The notes: a model not told the origin generated them from the letters alone. Shown: positions 16,430-24,262, counted from the stretch's first letter. The stretch: DNA of 45,581 nt from an uncultured Gemmiger sp. (GCA_944388125.1 CALXHO010000013.1:1-45581), one strand, 5' to 3'. Program-made: numbers and translations.

Positions 16430-16650
16430 GAACCCGCCCCTATCACAAAAGCAGAGAGGCAAACACCTCCCCACCGCACCGGGACCGAGGATGCGGGGCC
16501 AACCTGGCAGCCAAGCGCCAAGGGCAGGCGGGACACCAGACCGCACACGGGGGATACCCCGGTGAGCCGCACCCCCATCCAGCGGCCCGCTGCCAGCTCC
16601 GCCCCGGCGGAGGGATCGCTTCGGCGGTCCAGCTGAAGTTTCGTCGCCTT
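16430..16650 (+). promoter_or_regulatory. GC-rich structured leader before the CAP-domain gene, possible riboswitch
   Basis: The 489-base gap before the CAP gene has no convincing gene but a long GC-rich stretch full of hairpins. They include GGGG-GATA-CCCC (about 16552-16563), CAGCGG-C-CCGCTG, GATCGC-TTCG-GCGGTC, and CTTCGGC pairing with GCTGAAG near 16618-16640, which is followed by a CCTTTTT run that could terminate transcription. Short blocks (GGGACCG, GGGGCCAACC, GGGATACC, CCGCACCC) occur in the order of conserved blocks in ydaO/yuaA c-di-AMP riboswitches, but the AGCUAAC block is not convincing. The regulator type is therefore unproven. A TAAAAT box at about 16394 is a weak candidate -10. 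Confidence 0.33.
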
Positions 16651-16687
16651 TTTACATAGAGAACATGATTTAGAGGAGGAAAGTAAC

Positions 16688-19318
16688 ATGTCTGAGAACA
16701 ATCTGTACCGTCAGGATTCGGAAAACAAGACCGGCAATCGCCGAAAGAAAGAGGGAAAAATCATGAATCGCAAATCTATTGTCGCCATCGTGGCCGCCGC
16801 CCTGCTGGGGGTCGGCGCCGTCTCCTACGTAGCCCTGCGGCCCCAGACCGGGTCCGAGGCAGCGCTCCCTGTGGCCGTCCAGCCCGCGGAGGATAACACC
16901 TCCGCTCCGGATGCCGTCCCCGAAGCCCCGGATACCTCCTTGAATGATCCGGCAGAGGACGCAGCCGACACCACCGAAACCACCGAAACCACCAGCCGCG
17001 CAGCGGACAGCGCTGCAGCCGAAAAAGAAGCTCCTTCCGCGACCGAGACCCCGACGGTCACCGGGGCGGAGACCCTGGCGGCGGAGCAGACCGCCGCAGC
17101 GGACACCACCGTCAGCAATGCGGGCGGCGGCGCCGTCCAGGTGGGGGACGAGCAGCAGACCAATTCCCAGCCCGGCGGTGACAGCCAGCAGCAGGGCGGC
17201 GGACAGAATACGCCGTCCCAGCCCTCCGGCCAGGGCACGGTCCAGGCGGCGGACATCCTGACCCTGACCAATCAGGCCCGCCAGGCGAACGGCCTTGCCG
17301 CCCTGACTGCTGCGCAGGAGCAGGCAGCCGTCGATACCCGCGCCAGAGAGCTGGCCCAGGTCTTTGACCACACCCGCCCCGACGGCAGCAGCTGTTTCAC
17401 GGCGGTGAGCGGCTCCTACACCTACGAGGGTGAGAATATTGCCTTCATCCAGGGCGAGGCATCGGCCCAGCGCTTCCTGGAACTGTGGATGGGCTCGGAG
17501 GGACACCGTGCCAACATCCTGAGCCAGAATTATGTGTCCATGGCGGTGGGCGTCTTTTACGATTCCGCCACCAACACCACCTACGCGGTGCAGATGTTCT
17601 TCGGCGAGCCCCTGACCCCGGCACAGCCCACCTACACCTACGTGGACACGGTGGTCGCCCCCACCTGCACCGAGCAGGGCTACACCCTGCACACCTGCAA
17701 CGAGGATGAGAGCAAGAGCTACAAGGACAATTACACCGACGCCCTGGGCCACGACTGGGACGAGGGCACGGAGACCCAGGCGGCCACCTGCACGGCGGAC
17801 GGCGTGAAGACCTTCACCTGCTCCCGCTGCAGTGAGACCCGGACCGAGGCCATCCCCGCCACCGGCCACCAGACCGAGGTCCGGAATGCCGCGGAAGCCA
17901 CCTGCACCACGGACGGCTACACCGGTGACACGGTGTGCACCGTCTGCGGCGAGGTGATCGAGGAAGGCGAGGCCATCCCCGCCGCCGGTCACCAGACCGA
18001 AGTCCGGAATGCCGCGGAAGCCACCTGCACCACGGACGGCTACACCGGTGACACGGTGTGCACCGTCTGCGGCGAGGTGATCGAGGAGGGCGAGGCCATC
18101 CCCGCCGCCGGCCACCACTTCGTTGACGGCAAATGCACCGTCTGCGGCGAGGCTGACCCCGACTACAAGCCCGAAATGGAATATACCTACACCGAGACGG
18201 TGGTCGCTCCCACCTGCACCGAGCAGGGCTACACCCTGCACACCTGCAACGAGGACGAGAGCAAGAGCTATAAGGACAACTACACCGACGCCCTGGGCCA
18301 TGACTGGGACGGCAAGAATCTGGGCGCCAAGTGCAAGCGCTGCGGCACCGACCTGTTCATCTTTGACCACACCGTGGAGGCAACCTGCCAGGATGGCGGC
18401 TGCGACGTCTACGTCAGCGTCGAGGATCCCAGCCAGATCCGCATGACCAACTTCACCGACCCCGTTGACCACAACTTCGTGGACGGCAAATGCACCGTCT
18501 GCGGGGCCAAGGATGACACCTTCATCCCGTCCTACGACGACAATTACAGCGAAAGCTACTACAACAGCACCATCGCATCCCTGACCAATGCGGAGCGGGA
18601 GAGCCGCGGTCTGGCGCCGCTCCGCTACGCTTCCGAGTATCAGGCAGCCGCCGATATCCGTGCGCAGGAAATCGTCACCAACTTCAGCCATACCCGTCCG
18701 GACGGCTCCGGCCCGGAAACCGCGCTGGATGCCCTGGGCGCCAAGTATGACCATGTGGGCGAGAACATCGCTTACGTCTCCAGCATGTACAAACCCGGCA
18801 AAATCGTGGACAACTGGATGGCTTCCTCCGGTCACGCCGCCAATATCCTGAACAGCTCCTTCGATTCCTTCGTCGTCGGTACTGCCTGCTCCAATGGCCG
18901 TGTCTACGCCGTGCAGATTTTCTTCGCGGATGCCTCCGCGGCGGACAACAGCATCCAGACCATGGCGCTGGACCAGGCGGAAGCCCCTTTTGAGGCGGCG
19001 GCCCCGGCGGAGGAAGCTGCTCCCGCCGGTGAGACCGCTCCCGCTGAAGAAGCAGCCCCTGCCGGTGAGCTGACTCCCGCCGAGGACGCCCCTCCCGCCG
19101 AGGCGGCCGCCCCCGCCGAGGAAGCCGCCCCCGCCGAGGAGGCCGCCCCCGCCGAGGAGACCACCCCCGCTGAGGAGCCCGCCCCCGCTGAGGAGCCCGC
19201 TCCCGCCGAGGAAGCTGCCCCCGCCGAGGAGCCCGAGGAAAAGAAGGAGGATGCACTTCCCGCCGATCCTCAGGAAGACCCCGCGGCCCAGGCCGAGCCC
19301 TCCGGCCAGACGGAGTGA
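16688..19318 (+). CDS. Secreted double CAP-domain (SCP/PR1-like) protein with Cys-rich repeats
   Basis: The product has 876 residues. A signal or anchor helix (SIVAIVAAALLGVGAVSYVAL) follows a 28-residue basic/polar lead; an internal ATG at 16763 would remove that lead. AGGAGG eight bases before 16688 favours the long form. A Thr/Ala/Glu-rich linker leads to CAP domain 1 (about residues 195-315: FDHTRPDGSS, YEGENIAF, GHRANIL). Then come Cys-rich repeats with CTVCGE units to about residue 615, then CAP domain 2 (about 620-755: FSHTRPDGSG, HVGENIAY, GHAANIL). The last 110 residues are a Pro-Ala-Glu tail without an LPxTG motif. CAP domains of the YkwD type are extracellular; their activity in bacteria is poorly known. 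Confidence 0.9.
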   Translation: MSENNLYRQDSENKTGNRRKKEGKIMNRKSIVAIVAAALLGVGAVSYVALRPQTGSEAALPVAVQPAEDNTSAPDAVPEAPDTSLNDPAEDAADTTETTETTSRAADSAAAEKEAPSATETPTVTGAETLAAEQTAAADTTVSNAGGGAVQVGDEQQTNSQPGGDSQQQGGGQNTPSQPSGQGTVQAADILTLTNQARQANGLAALTAAQEQAAVDTRARELAQVFDHTRPDGSSCFTAVSGSYTYEGENIAFIQGEASAQRFLELWMGSEGHRANILSQNYVSMAVGVFYDSATNTTYAVQMFFGEPLTPAQPTYTYVDTVVAPTCTEQGYTLHTCNEDESKSYKDNYTDALGHDWDEGTETQAATCTADGVKTFTCSRCSETRTEAIPATGHQTEVRNAAEATCTTDGYTGDTVCTVCGEVIEEGEAIPAAGHQTEVRNAAEATCTTDGYTGDTVCTVCGEVIEEGEAIPAAGHHFVDGKCTVCGEADPDYKPEMEYTYTETVVAPTCTEQGYTLHTCNEDESKSYKDNYTDALGHDWDGKNLGAKCKRCGTDLFIFDHTVEATCQDGGCDVYVSVEDPSQIRMTNFTDPVDHNFVDGKCTVCGAKDDTFIPSYDDNYSESYYNSTIASLTNAERESRGLAPLRYASEYQAAADIRAQEIVTNFSHTRPDGSGPETALDALGAKYDHVGENIAYVSSMYKPGKIVDNWMASSGHAANILNSSFDSFVVGTACSNGRVYAVQIFFADASAADNSIQTMALDQAEAPFEAAAPAEEAAPAGETAPAEEAAPAGELTPAEDAPPAEAAAPAEEAAPAEEAAPAEETTPAEEPAPAEEPAPAEEAAPAEEPEEKKEDALPADPQEDPAAQAEPSGQTE
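17867..18112 (+). repeat. Near-identical 123-bp tandem duplication inside the CAP gene
   Basis: Two direct 123-base units (17867-17989 and 17990-18112) each encode 41 residues beginning HQTEVRNAAEATC and containing a CTVCGE motif. They differ at only a few bases. A second pair of related segments (about 17633-17760 and 18183-18310, both VVAPTCTEQGYTLHTCN) flanks them. Confidence 0.92.
18990..19240 (+). repeat. Short-period coding repeat (Pro-Ala-Glu tail)
   Basis: Imperfect repeats built on 15-18 bases (GCCCCCGCCGAGGAG-like) encode APAEE units at the C-terminus of the CAP protein. They would be prone to slippage and length variation. Confidence 0.8.
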
Positions 19319-19356
19319 TCCGGCCTGCTTCCCCGGACGGCCGGTGCCTGTCCACC

Positions 19357-19386
19357 TTGTCAGCCCGATTGCGGCGGTGTTATACT
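19357..19386 (+). promoter_or_regulatory. Promoter of the CARF-like / sigma-like gene pair
   Basis: TTGTCA (19357-19362), 18 bases, then TATACT (19381-19386). Transcription should start near 19393. Confidence 0.75.
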
Positions 19387-19418
19387 GAATTTGTCAGAAA
19401 CACGCCGCACGCCCGGCC

Positions 19419-19452
19419 GACGGGGCCCGCACAGGCGCCGGCCGTCCTTTTT
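19419..19452 (+). terminator. Terminator-like hairpin in the leader of the CARF-like gene
   Basis: GACGG (19419-19423) pairs with CCGTC (19442-19446) around a GC-rich inner stem and is followed by CTTTTT. The ribosome site of the first gene comes next. The stem has bulges, so termination strength is uncertain. Confidence 0.5.
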
Positions 19453-19472
19453 ATGATCTGGAGGAAACTTCC

Positions 19473-20084
19473 ATGAAACGCATTTACTTCACTGCCGTCC
19501 CCCTGGAAAGCAATTTTGTCCTGGACAAAAAGCCGGTCTGCCCGGTGAACTTCACGCTGGATACCGGGGTCCGGGAGGCGGCGTTTCCCATCGTCCCCAT
19601 TGTGGACGCCACCCTGCAGCCGGAGGATGAGGGCGTGATCGTGGCGGTCCGCCAGCAGAACAGCCCCCGCAACAAAAACATGGACATTCTGCGGGAGGAG
19701 CTGGACGCCCTGGGCAAATCCAACTGGACCATCCGGGAACTGACCGTTCCCGAGCGGCAGGACAAGGATCTGCTTCTGGGGCTGTTCACCGCCATGATCG
19801 ACTGCCTCGCCGACGACGCCTGCTACTACGCCTGCATGACTTTCGGCACAAAGACCTATCCGGTGGTGCTGTTCAGCGCCCTGTCCTACGCCGAAAAGAT
19901 CCGCAAAAACACCCAGATCTGCGGCATCTATTACTGCGAGATCCGGCGGGAGGAAGGCAAACCCCGGCAGGCCAGTCTCTACGATGTGTCCGCCCTGTTC
20001 ACCCTCAATTCGCTGGTGGATCTGGTGGCCGGTATGGACTGTGAGGACAAGGACCGGATGATCCGCACCATGCTGGAGCTGTAA
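19473..20084 (+). CDS. TM1812/CARF-like nucleotide-sensing protein
   Basis: The protein has 203 residues. Residues 120-140 read ACMTFGTKTYPVVLFSALSY, close in pattern to the conserved DxTxGxRxxP...ALxY ligand-site helix of TM1812 (Csx-type CARF) proteins. It is followed by IYYCEIRR and LYDVSALFTLNSLVDL, which match the next elements of that family (the IYYG strand and the YDLTSFxxLxD helix). EEGVIVAVRQQNSP-like residues 53-66 form an earlier Rossmann-type strand. CARF domains bind cyclic oligoadenylate or related nucleotides. No HEPN or other effector domain is fused: the protein ends straight after the CARF-like region. It is 12 bases from a sigma-like gene, which suggests that the sensed ligand controls transcription. 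No Cas10 or other ligand synthase is visible in the window. GGAGG precedes the ATG. Confidence 0.68.
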   Translation: MKRIYFTAVPLESNFVLDKKPVCPVNFTLDTGVREAAFPIVPIVDATLQPEDEGVIVAVRQQNSPRNKNMDILREELDALGKSNWTIRELTVPERQDKDLLLGLFTAMIDCLADDACYYACMTFGTKTYPVVLFSALSYAEKIRKNTQICGIYYCEIRREEGKPRQASLYDVSALFTLNSLVDLVAGMDCEDKDRMIRTMLEL

Positions 20085-20096
20085 CGGAGGCATACC

Positions 20097-21179
20097 ATGC
20101 AACAAAACAAGGAGGAACGGGCGGACCGGGACGCCCTGAAACAACAGATCAACACCCATCCGCTGCTGGCCCTGCCGCCGGAAGAGCGCTTGGGGCAGAC
20201 CCGCCAGCGGATGGAGCTGGCCGAGCTGCTGCTGCGCTGGTACCGCTTTGAGCAGCAGCTGGAAAAGACGCTTCAGACTCAGGACAGCGCCCTGGCCGAG
20301 AGCGAAGCCAGCGCCCGGGGTGTCTACACAAGGAATAAAAAAATCCAGCAGCATTTTGACGGCGTGGCCTTTATGGAGACGGTGGTGGAAGCCCTCAAGT
20401 GGTACGACGCCTCCCGGGGCGCCGCTTTCACCACCTACTTTTACGGCCTGTACCAGCAGCGGGCCCAGCGGAGCAACGCCCGGGAGATCGCCATTGTGGA
20501 GCGGCAGGCCTTCGGGCCGCTGAAGCGGCAGGACCTGCAGCTGCTCAAGCAGCTCAACAAGCTGATCCTGCGCCAGAACCTTCCCTATGCCCCGGAAAAT
20601 CTGCCCGACAAACTGTGCGTTCCCCTGGCGGAACAGCTGGGCATCACGCCCAAACAGCTGCGGGGGCTTTTGTCCACCCTGCGGATGATCCGCCTGGTGG
20701 AGCCCGCCCGCAACGAGGACGGGGAGGAGGAAGCCCCCGAGGAAAAGGTGGCCGACGCCGCAGAGCAAAACCCCGCCCGGCAGATAGAGGCCATCCAGGA
20801 GCTGGCCGCGGCGCTGGACCTTCTGGCGGAAAACGACCAGAAGGAATACCCCCGGCTTTTCATGACAAACGATGTGCTGCGCCCCCTCAAGGACCCGGAC
20901 GGGGAAACGGGCGATCCCGTGGCCTATGCCAGGGTGCTGGTGCAGTGTGAGGAAGCCCTCTTCCGGGCTGTCTTTGAAAAGGCCTATCTCCGCTTTGTCT
21001 ATGAGGAATCCCCCCGCCCCGACAGCATGCGTCATCTGGTGAAAGGCCGGCTGCGGCGGCCGCTGCAGGACGCTTCCATCGCGGCCTACAAGCAGGTCCG
21101 GCCGTCGGCAGTGTCCAACGCCCGCAAGCGGTTCCAGGCGCTGCAAAAGCAGCTGCGCCGCCAGCTGGAAGAGGACTGA
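20097..21179 (+). CDS. Sigma-70-like protein paired with the CARF-like gene
   Basis: The product has 360 residues. Residues 99-125 (ALKWYDASRGAAFTTYFYGL) match the region 2 signature of sigma-70 factors, where KFDPSRGxxFSTYA is usual. LGITPKQLRGLLSTLRMI (about 182-200) could be a helix-turn-helix. An acidic linker follows (about 206-225), then a helical C-terminal half of unknown type rich in Arg and Lys at its end (NARKRFQALQKQLRRQL). It is longer than ECF sigma factors and lacks an obvious classic region 4. CGGAGG precedes the ATG, 12 bases after the CARF-like gene. It may be a dedicated sigma factor or a sigma-derived regulator. Confidence 0.62.
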   Translation: MQQNKEERADRDALKQQINTHPLLALPPEERLGQTRQRMELAELLLRWYRFEQQLEKTLQTQDSALAESEASARGVYTRNKKIQQHFDGVAFMETVVEALKWYDASRGAAFTTYFYGLYQQRAQRSNAREIAIVERQAFGPLKRQDLQLLKQLNKLILRQNLPYAPENLPDKLCVPLAEQLGITPKQLRGLLSTLRMIRLVEPARNEDGEEEAPEEKVADAAEQNPARQIEAIQELAAALDLLAENDQKEYPRLFMTNDVLRPLKDPDGETGDPVAYARVLVQCEEALFRAVFEKAYLRFVYEESPRPDSMRHLVKGRLRRPLQDASIAAYKQVRPSAVSNARKRFQALQKQLRRQLEED

Positions 21180-21180
21180 C

Positions 21181-21218
21181 GCCGGGAAAAAATCGGACCC
21201 CCGGGGACGGGTCCCGGC
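21181..21218 (+). other. Hairpin after the sigma-like gene
   Basis: GCCGGGA (21181-21187) pairs with TCCCGGC (21212-21218), enclosing GGACCC/GGGTCC. There is no T run, so it is a weak or non-canonical terminator, or a 3' stabiliser. Confidence 0.35.
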
Positions 21219-21248
21219 GGCATCGACAGCTTCCGACCCGGGCAAACC

Positions 21249-21277
21249 TTGACAGCTTTGCCGGTGGACCGTATAGA
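21249..21277 (+). promoter_or_regulatory. Promoter of the ATP-grasp operon
   Basis: TTGACA (21249-21254), 17 bases, then TATAGA (21272-21277). An overlapping TAGAAT is an alternative -10. Confidence 0.78.
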
Positions 21278-21284
21278 ATACAGT

Positions 21285-21330
21285 GCAGGGCAACGGCGCC
21301 TTTTCGGAAGCCGTTGCCCTGCGCTTTTTT
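21285..21330 (+). terminator. Strong terminator hairpin at the very start of the ATP-grasp operon leader
   Basis: A perfect 13-bp stem (GCAGGGCAACGGC at 21285-21297, GCCGTTGCCCTGC at 21310-21322) is followed by GCTTTTTT. The stem begins at or next to the predicted transcription start and ends just before the AAGGAGGG ribosome site. It has every mark of an intrinsic terminator yet precedes the first gene, so read-through must be regulated or partial. Confidence 0.82.
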
Positions 21331-21351
21331 GCGTGAAGGAGGGCATTGAAC

Positions 21352-22665
21352 ATGGAAGACCTGATCCGGCATGAAGGGCAGATAAACCAGCAGCTGGCGC
21401 GGTACGGCGTCAAGTTCGGCATTTACAAGGACGGACAGTTTCATGAGCGGCTGTTCCCCTTTGACACCATTCCCCGCATCATCACGGCGGCGGAGTGGAC
21501 CACCCTGGAAAAGGGCCTGGCTCAGCGCGTGCGGGCGCTGAACTGTTTTCTGCGGGATATCTACGGCGAAAAGCGCATCCTGGCCAACGGCGTGGTGCCG
21601 GAGGATTTCGTCTACCGTTCCCCCGGCTACCTGCCTGCCTGCGAGGGCATCGTCCCGCCGGGCGGGGTGTACAGCCATATCTCGGGCATCGACCTGGTCA
21701 AGGGCAAGGACGGTGTCTGGTATATCCTGGAGGATAACCTGCGCATTCCCTCCGGTGCCTCCTATCCCCTCATCGCCCGGGAACTCTGCCGCCGCTGCAG
21801 CCCCGAGACATTCCGCCGCCACCCGGTGGTGGACAACCGCGGCTACGGCGAGCTGCTGCGCAAGACCATGGACAGCGTGAACACCGGGGGCATCAACGTG
21901 GTGTTCACCCCCGGCCGCTATAACGCCGCCTACTTTGAGCACGCCTTCCTGGCCGAGAAGGCCGGGGCAGTCCTGGCCGAGAGCGGCGACCTCTATGTGC
22001 GGGACAGCCAGCTGTACTACCGCTCCACCCAGGGGGACGAGAAGGTGGGCGCCATCTACCGCCGGGTGTCCGACGAGTACATGGACCCCCTCTGCTTTGA
22101 GCCCAGCTCCCTCATCGGCATCCCCAACCTGATGGCCGCCTACCGGGCGGGCAACGTGGCGGTACTCAACGCCTTCGGCAACGGGGCGGCGGATGACAAG
22201 GGCATCTACTATTTCGTCCCCTGCATGATCCGCTACTATCTGGGGGAGGAGCCCATCCTCTCCAACGCCCCCACCTACCTGCCCATCGAGGACAAGGACC
22301 GCCAGTATATTCTCGATCACCTGGACAGCCTGGTCATCAAGGATGTGGCCGAGGCGGGCGGTTACGGCGTGGTATTCGGCAGCAAGCTCACCAAGGAACA
22401 GCTGGCCGACCTGCGGGAGACCATCCTGGCCCGGCCCCGGCGGTTCATCGCCCAGGAGGTGGTGGACTTCCAGGATCTGCCCATCCGGGACAACGGGGAG
22501 ACTGTGGAGCGCAAGGCCGACCTGCGGGCCTTTGTGCTCTCGGGGGCGGAGGACACGGTGGTCTGGCCCAGCGGCCTGACCCGGTTCTCCCGCAATCCCG
22601 ACAGCTTCATCGTCAATTCGTCGCAGGGAGGAGGATTCAAGGATACATGGATACTGTCACGCTGA
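21352..22665 (+). CDS. Circularly permuted ATP-grasp protein (COG2308 type)
   Basis: The protein has 437 residues. The N-terminal region AEWTTLEKGLAQRVRALNCF followed by FLRDIYGEKRIL is the hallmark of the circularly permuted type 2 ATP-grasp family (DUF404/DUF407). ILEDNLRIPSGASYPLIAREL carries the acidic and basic residues of the active centre, and KDVAEAGGYGVVFGSKL is the glycine-rich ATP-binding segment. The family is predicted to form amide or peptide bonds and is typically co-encoded with alpha-E and transglutaminase-like proteins, as here. The ATG at 21352 lies nine bases after AGGAGG; an upstream TTG at 21346 is rejected. The next gene overlaps its end by 19 bases. Confidence 0.93.
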   Translation: MEDLIRHEGQINQQLARYGVKFGIYKDGQFHERLFPFDTIPRIITAAEWTTLEKGLAQRVRALNCFLRDIYGEKRILANGVVPEDFVYRSPGYLPACEGIVPPGGVYSHISGIDLVKGKDGVWYILEDNLRIPSGASYPLIARELCRRCSPETFRRHPVVDNRGYGELLRKTMDSVNTGGINVVFTPGRYNAAYFEHAFLAEKAGAVLAESGDLYVRDSQLYYRSTQGDEKVGAIYRRVSDEYMDPLCFEPSSLIGIPNLMAAYRAGNVAVLNAFGNGAADDKGIYYFVPCMIRYYLGEEPILSNAPTYLPIEDKDRQYILDHLDSLVIKDVAEAGGYGVVFGSKLTKEQLADLRETILARPRRFIAQEVVDFQDLPIRDNGETVERKADLRAFVLSGAEDTVVWPSGLTRFSRNPDSFIVNSSQGGGFKDTWILSR

Positions 22666-23318
22666 GCAAACAGAACCGGCTGTTCTGGCTGGGCCGGTAC
22701 AGCGAGCGGGTCTACGCCACCACCCGCCATATGATGCAGCAGCTCGACCTTCTCATCGACGGTCGGCCGGTGGCCTACCAGGATTACTGCGCCCGGCTGG
22801 GCATCCCCTGCATCTACACCAGCGACGAGGATTTCTGCCGCCGGTATCTCTTTGACGCAGGCGACCCCAACTCGGTGCTGTCCGCCGCCGAGGCCATGCT
22901 GGGCAACGGCATGGTATTGCGGGAAACCCTCACCTCCCAGACCCTGGCCTATCTGGAGATGGCCCACTTCGCCATGGAGATGGCCAGCCGCAGCGAGGCC
23001 CCGGTGGTGGAGCTGCAGTGGGTGCTGGATGACCTGATGGCCTTCCGGGGCAGCTTTGACGACACGGTGGAGGCGGAGAGCGCCCGCAACATCACCAAAT
23101 CCGGCGGCATGGTGGAGCGCCTGAGCCTGATGATCCGGCTGGGCGCCCCCGCCGACCGGACCATGCGGGAGCTGCGCAAGCTGCTCAACCGGCTGTACAA
23201 GACCGACCTTGCCCCCGACGCCGCCGCCCTGGCGGTGGTGGAGGGCCGGGCCGTGGAGGAAAAGGCGGTGCCCGATGCCCAGCTTCTCACCGCTGTGGAG
23301 GGGCTGTTCCATCCATGA
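22647..23318 (+). CDS. Alpha-E domain protein (COG2307 type)
   Basis: The protein has 223 residues and is mostly helical. The start region LSKQNRLFWLGRYSERV is the recognised opening of alpha-E (DUF403) proteins, and the Arg/Glu-rich helices that follow fit the same fold. It is clearly shorter than the roughly 310 residues usual for the family. No enzymatic motif is known; in the conserved cluster it accompanies the permuted ATP-grasp enzyme and is thought to be part of the same peptide-synthesis system. It overlaps the ATP-grasp gene by 19 bases and the next gene by 4 (ATGA), so translation is coupled. Confidence 0.88.
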   Translation: MDTVTLSKQNRLFWLGRYSERVYATTRHMMQQLDLLIDGRPVAYQDYCARLGIPCIYTSDEDFCRRYLFDAGDPNSVLSAAEAMLGNGMVLRETLTSQTLAYLEMAHFAMEMASRSEAPVVELQWVLDDLMAFRGSFDDTVEAESARNITKSGGMVERLSLMIRLGAPADRTMRELRKLLNRLYKTDLAPDAAALAVVEGRAVEEKAVPDAQLLTAVEGLFHP

Positions 23319-24262
23319 GCCGGCTGCTGGACTTTGTCTACGATGTGCAGCTGAGCTTCAGCGTGCCGGTGCGGCGGCACGCCTTTGTGCTGCGCTGCCT
23401 GCCGGACGACGGCCCCGGCCAGCGGGTGCTGGACCTCTCCCTGACGGTGGACCCCGTCACCCCCCTGACCATCCAGCGGGACGGCTTCGGCAACCGGCTG
23501 CAGATCGGTCGGCTGGAGGACTTCCACGACCACTTCCGCTACACGGTGCGGGGCACCGTCCTGCGGGACGATGCCTGCCGGGCGGCGCAGCCCTGCCACC
23601 CGGTGTTCCGGCTGCCTTCCCCCTACACCCAGCCGGACGAGGCCATGAAAACCTTTCTGGCGGGGCTGACCCTGCCGGAAAAGCCCCGCGCCCGGGCCTG
23701 GGCCCTGGCCGAGGCGGTGCATGACCGGATGCACTATGTCCCCGGCGCCACCGGAGTGGCCACCACCGCCGCCCAGGCTTTTGCCAAAGGGGAGGGGGTC
23801 TGCCAGGATTTTGCCCACATTTATCTCTCCCTGGCCCACAGCCTCAACGCCCTGGACACCCCCGCCCTGGTGGTGGAGATGGGGGTGGGCAACCGTCTGA
23901 CCCGGGCCTGGGGCGACCAGCTGATCCAGGGCATCCTCAGCCTCATGGCCTCCCTGGGCATGTGGACGGGGCCGGTGCCTCAGGTGCGGGACCCCATCGT
24001 CAGCAGCGACGGCCATGTGAGCTTTGTCAACTCTCCCTGCCCGGGCATCCTCATCCCGGCGGTGGAACACGGCACGCTGGTCTGCCGGGGACAGGAACTG
24101 GGCCTGGTGGCCGATCCCCTCACCGGCGAGATCCTGCAGCACCTGCCCAGCCCGGCGGACGGACTGCTCTTCACCCTGCGGGAATACCCCGTGGTGTATG
24201 AGGGCTCGCTCATCGCCCGCATCCTGGGCGAAAACACCGAGGAAGGGGAGGACGAGGCATGA
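23315..24262 (+). CDS. Chimeric protein: transglutaminase-like N-terminus fused to the C-terminal part of an M14/AstE-like protein
   Basis: The product has 315 residues. Residues 1-172 follow COG1305-type transglutaminases: an N-terminal beta domain, then GVCQDFAHIYLSL with the catalytic Cys163. Instead of continuing to the HAW and Asp motifs, the sequence changes at about residue 173-182 into LNALDTPALVVEMGVGNRLT and GDQLIQGILSLM. These segments and the closing GHVSFVNSPCPGILIP and DPLTGEILQH segments belong to the C-terminal half of succinylglutamate desuccinylase/aspartoacylase-like (M14) proteins. Each half lacks part of its active site. An in-frame deletion that joined two neighbouring genes is the simplest explanation. 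It still overlaps both neighbours by ATGA, so the operon remains coupled. Confidence 0.82.
   Translation: MSRLLDFVYDVQLSFSVPVRRHAFVLRCLPDDGPGQRVLDLSLTVDPVTPLTIQRDGFGNRLQIGRLEDFHDHFRYTVRGTVLRDDACRAAQPCHPVFRLPSPYTQPDEAMKTFLAGLTLPEKPRARAWALAEAVHDRMHYVPGATGVATTAAQAFAKGEGVCQDFAHIYLSLAHSLNALDTPALVVEMGVGNRLTRAWGDQLIQGILSLMASLGMWTGPVPQVRDPIVSSDGHVSFVNSPCPGILIPAVEHGTLVCRGQELGLVADPLTGEILQHLPSPADGLLFTLREYPVVYEGSLIARILGENTEEGEDEA

Noticed and set aside
16295-16636. 113-codon frame in the CAP gene leader
   Set aside because: It is Pro/Arg/Ser-rich, has no ribosome site and runs through several strong hairpins.
19473-20084. Part of a type III CRISPR system
   Set aside because: No cas10, csm or cmr gene is seen in the window; the cas genes at 35653-41419 are type I-C.
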